A DNA stretch of 23,090 bases. Origin: Desulfurococcales archaeon. Its GTDB lineage: Archaea > Thermoproteota > Thermoprotei_A > Sulfolobales > NBVN01. Location of the stretch: positions 1-23,090 of the forward strand of contig JAGDWE010000019.1 in NCBI GenBank assembly GCA_023255965.1. Direction: 5' to 3'. Every line of letters starts with the position of its first letter. The first letter of the stretch is position 1. Positions 22,300-23,090 of the stretch are shown piece after piece. The notes below the pieces were generated by a model. That model was not told the origin of the DNA. It made no database searches and saw only the letters and a program-made list of their open reading frames with translations. Position numbers and translations under genes: made by a program.

Positions 22300-22330
22300 T
22301 CAGTGAACATAAAAATCAATCAACATCGCT
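22180..22330 (-). mobile_element. GC-rich IS-like remnant
   Basis: This block of high GC content stands out from AT-rich flanks. It includes the 26-bp sequence shared with 16673-16698 and reads, on the minus strand, a similar peptide in the same frame (RAVGAMLQA here, RAMGAVLQA there). That frame conservation hints at a once-translated tail such as that of a TnpB-like protein. No intact transposase is present. It overlaps the 5' part of the start-less frame ending at 21970. Confidence 0.4.
22224..22249 (-). repeat. 26-bp shared block, copy B
   Basis: It is the partner of 16673-16698, with 24 of 26 positions identical and the inverted repeat GGAGCA-T-TGCTCC at the core. The two copies are about 5.5 kb apart and have the same orientation. 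Confidence 0.55.
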
Positions 22331-22355
22331 CCCAGGCGAGCTGTTAACTTGATTG
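22317..22355. other. Imperfect hairpin
   Basis: CAATCAA (22317-22323) pairs with TTGATTG (22349-22355), and the inner CATCGC/GCGA-TG parts pair around a TCCCAG loop with an asymmetric bulge. Its placement relative to the 26-bp block resembles the hairpin at 16813-16838, so it may be the left-end structure of the same kind of element. Confidence 0.35.
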
Positions 22356-22423
22356 CCCAGCATCATCTTTATAGATCGTTGATTAAGGTATTAAGTAACC
22401 TAACGCTCGTTATTAAGTGAACC

Positions 22424-22759
22424 TCACGTGGCATGTGTTAATGCCTGCTGTAGTACTTCACGCAGTTTAGTAGGTCTCTCCATAAACAACCTAATCAATT
22501 CCTCAATGCCTAAACCACATACCTCAGCCAAGGGATTAAGGAATAATCGGGCAACGAACCTCACAGTTTCAGGCGAGACATATATTCTCATAATTATGTC
22601 TTTAAGCTTCCCCGGCTCCTCAAGAAGTAAAGTAACACAGTCGAGGCCTGAATCGCCACGACAATAAAGCTCTAAAATATTGAGTAGCCCCGGAGATGCC
22701 CTACTAACGTAGTCCCCTATTTCCCTCTTAATCCTCCCTATATTAGCTGTTGAATCCAC
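22424..22759 (-). CDS. Hypothetical small helical protein (111 aa)
   Basis: I do not recognise the family. The product is predicted to be almost entirely helical, with short repeating helical units (PGLLNILELYCRGDSGLDCVTLLLEEPGKLKDIIMRIYVSPETVRFVARLFLNPLAEVCGLGIEELIRLFMERPTKLREVLQQAL). The two halves look loosely alike: EEPGKLKDIIMRIY compares with MERPTKLREVLQQAL, suggesting an internal duplication. There are three cysteines, no membrane helix and no signal peptide. GTG at 22759 follows AGGGGT by five nt and a TATA box (TTATATCT, about 22778-22785); the in-frame TTG at 22765 is the alternative. It has no operon partner in the window. Confidence 0.65.
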   Translation of the reverse strand: MDSTANIGRIKREIGDYVSRASPGLLNILELYCRGDSGLDCVTLLLEEPGKLKDIIMRIYVSPETVRFVARLFLNPLAEVCGLGIEELIRLFMERPTKLREVLQQALTHAT

Positions 22760-22765
22760 GAACAA

Positions 22766-23090
22766 CCCCTAATCTTAAGATATAATATCGGCATCAAAGA
22801 TGTAAGATGTTTGACTTAGCGCCGAATAGATGCTGGGAACCCACTGCTCTTCAAGGCAGTGATGGGTTGGCAAGAACGAAAGGGAATATAAGTTACTTAC
22901 ATTTCTCATCCGCTGGGCAGTCGGGGCGGCCGGAGTCCCCCCACCTCGGTTAGCACTACTCTCACCACCAAGAAAAATTAAAGAATTTATATTTATAAGC
23001 ATTTATTCATTCCTGCCATAAAGTGGTGAGGTCTTCTGTTGTAAAGTTGTGAAACGCGTGAGAAACCTAGCGGGTGTGGCGGACCCGCCG
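22766..23090. other. Gene-free end of window with hairpin and IS-end-like motif
   Basis: No gene is convincing here. It holds the TATA box for the gene at 22759, a 10-bp stem with a 3-nt bulge (AACC/GGTT and CACTGC/GCAGTG, 22838-22868, 8-nt loop), a GC-rich run (22909-22945), AT-rich DNA, and copy 4 of the end-like motif (23034-23044). The final GCGGGT…ACCCGC hairpin (about 23069-23087) lies at the cut edge, so whatever it belongs to continues beyond the window. Confidence 0.4.
23034..23044 (+). repeat. IS-end-like motif, copy 4
   Basis: TTCTGTTGTAA differs from copies 1 and 3 by one base. It is preceded by GTGAGGTC where the other copies have GGC-containing hairpin arms, so it is the most degenerate of the four. 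Confidence 0.35.

Noticed and set aside
22775..23002. 75-codon minus-strand frame
   Set aside because: It crosses the hairpin and the GC-rich run, has low-complexity Gly/Pro-rich composition, and overlaps the promoter of the gene at 22759.

Overview
The window looks like a chromosomal segment of a hyperthermophilic Thermoproteota (crenarchaeal) organism, most likely a Caldivirga/Vulcanisaeta-type member of the Thermoproteales. This is inferred from strong use of AGG, TTA and ATA codons, TATA boxes 20-40 nt ahead of start codons, frequent GTG/TTG starts, short SD motifs (GGTG, GGAGG), and the gene content (SufBC without SufS, an Mrp-linked group 4 hydrogenase, HypF, a flavodiiron protein). The genus is a guess. 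No rRNA, tRNA or CRISPR array was seen.

Layout. 1-361: mostly non-coding, with a foldable element at the edge, a start-less open frame and an IS-end-like repeat. 362-505 (+): a 47-residue protein with two CX3C motifs. 514-2452 (-): sufC-sufB for Fe-S assembly. 2535-3554 (+): zinc alcohol/polyol dehydrogenase. 3559-4983 (-): cobalamin-binding-type radical SAM enzyme. 5057-5734 (-): unknown protein. 5798-8205 (+): a biotin-dependent (de)carboxylase trio, namely carboxyltransferase, OadG-like membrane anchor and biotin carrier. 8179-8466 (-): MoaD/ThiS/SAMP-like ubiquitin-fold protein with residues beyond its GG. 8499-16465 (-): a complete 13-gene Mbh-type membrane-bound [NiFe] hydrogenase coupled to an Mrp antiporter module. 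16851-19175 (-): hypF. 19244-20370 (+): thioredoxin-like and RCK/TrkA-type proteins. 20731-21930 (+): flavodiiron protein. 21970-22299 (-): start-less coding-like frame. 22424-22759 (-): small unknown protein.

How the genes work together. Reduced ferredoxin would pass electrons through MbhN and MbhJ to the NiFe site of MbhL. H2 evolution would be coupled through MbhM and the MrpA-G-like subunits to H+/Na+ translocation. HypF makes the CN ligands of the NiFe centre, and SufBC supplies Fe-S clusters. The flavodiiron protein and thioredoxin-like protein fit protection from O2/peroxide or handling of thiols. If the biotin trio is a Na+-pumping decarboxylase, it would feed the same ion gradient, but its membrane decarboxylase subunit is not in the window.

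Five GC-rich, gene-poor stretches (1-361, 16466-16850, 20371-20730, 21931-22423, 22766-23090) interrupt the compact gene order. Four carry a shared motif ending TTC(G/A/T)GTTGTAA. Two copies share a 31-nt block containing a short palindrome, and three lie immediately upstream of a gene in that gene's orientation. Two of the stretches share another 26-bp block. They look like decayed or non-autonomous IS200/IS605-type ends (PATE-like), and at least two seem to abut or supply a promoter. These scars, the unusual Mbh gene order with an MbhE-MbhF fusion, and the extended ubiquitin-like protein are the main points for follow-up.
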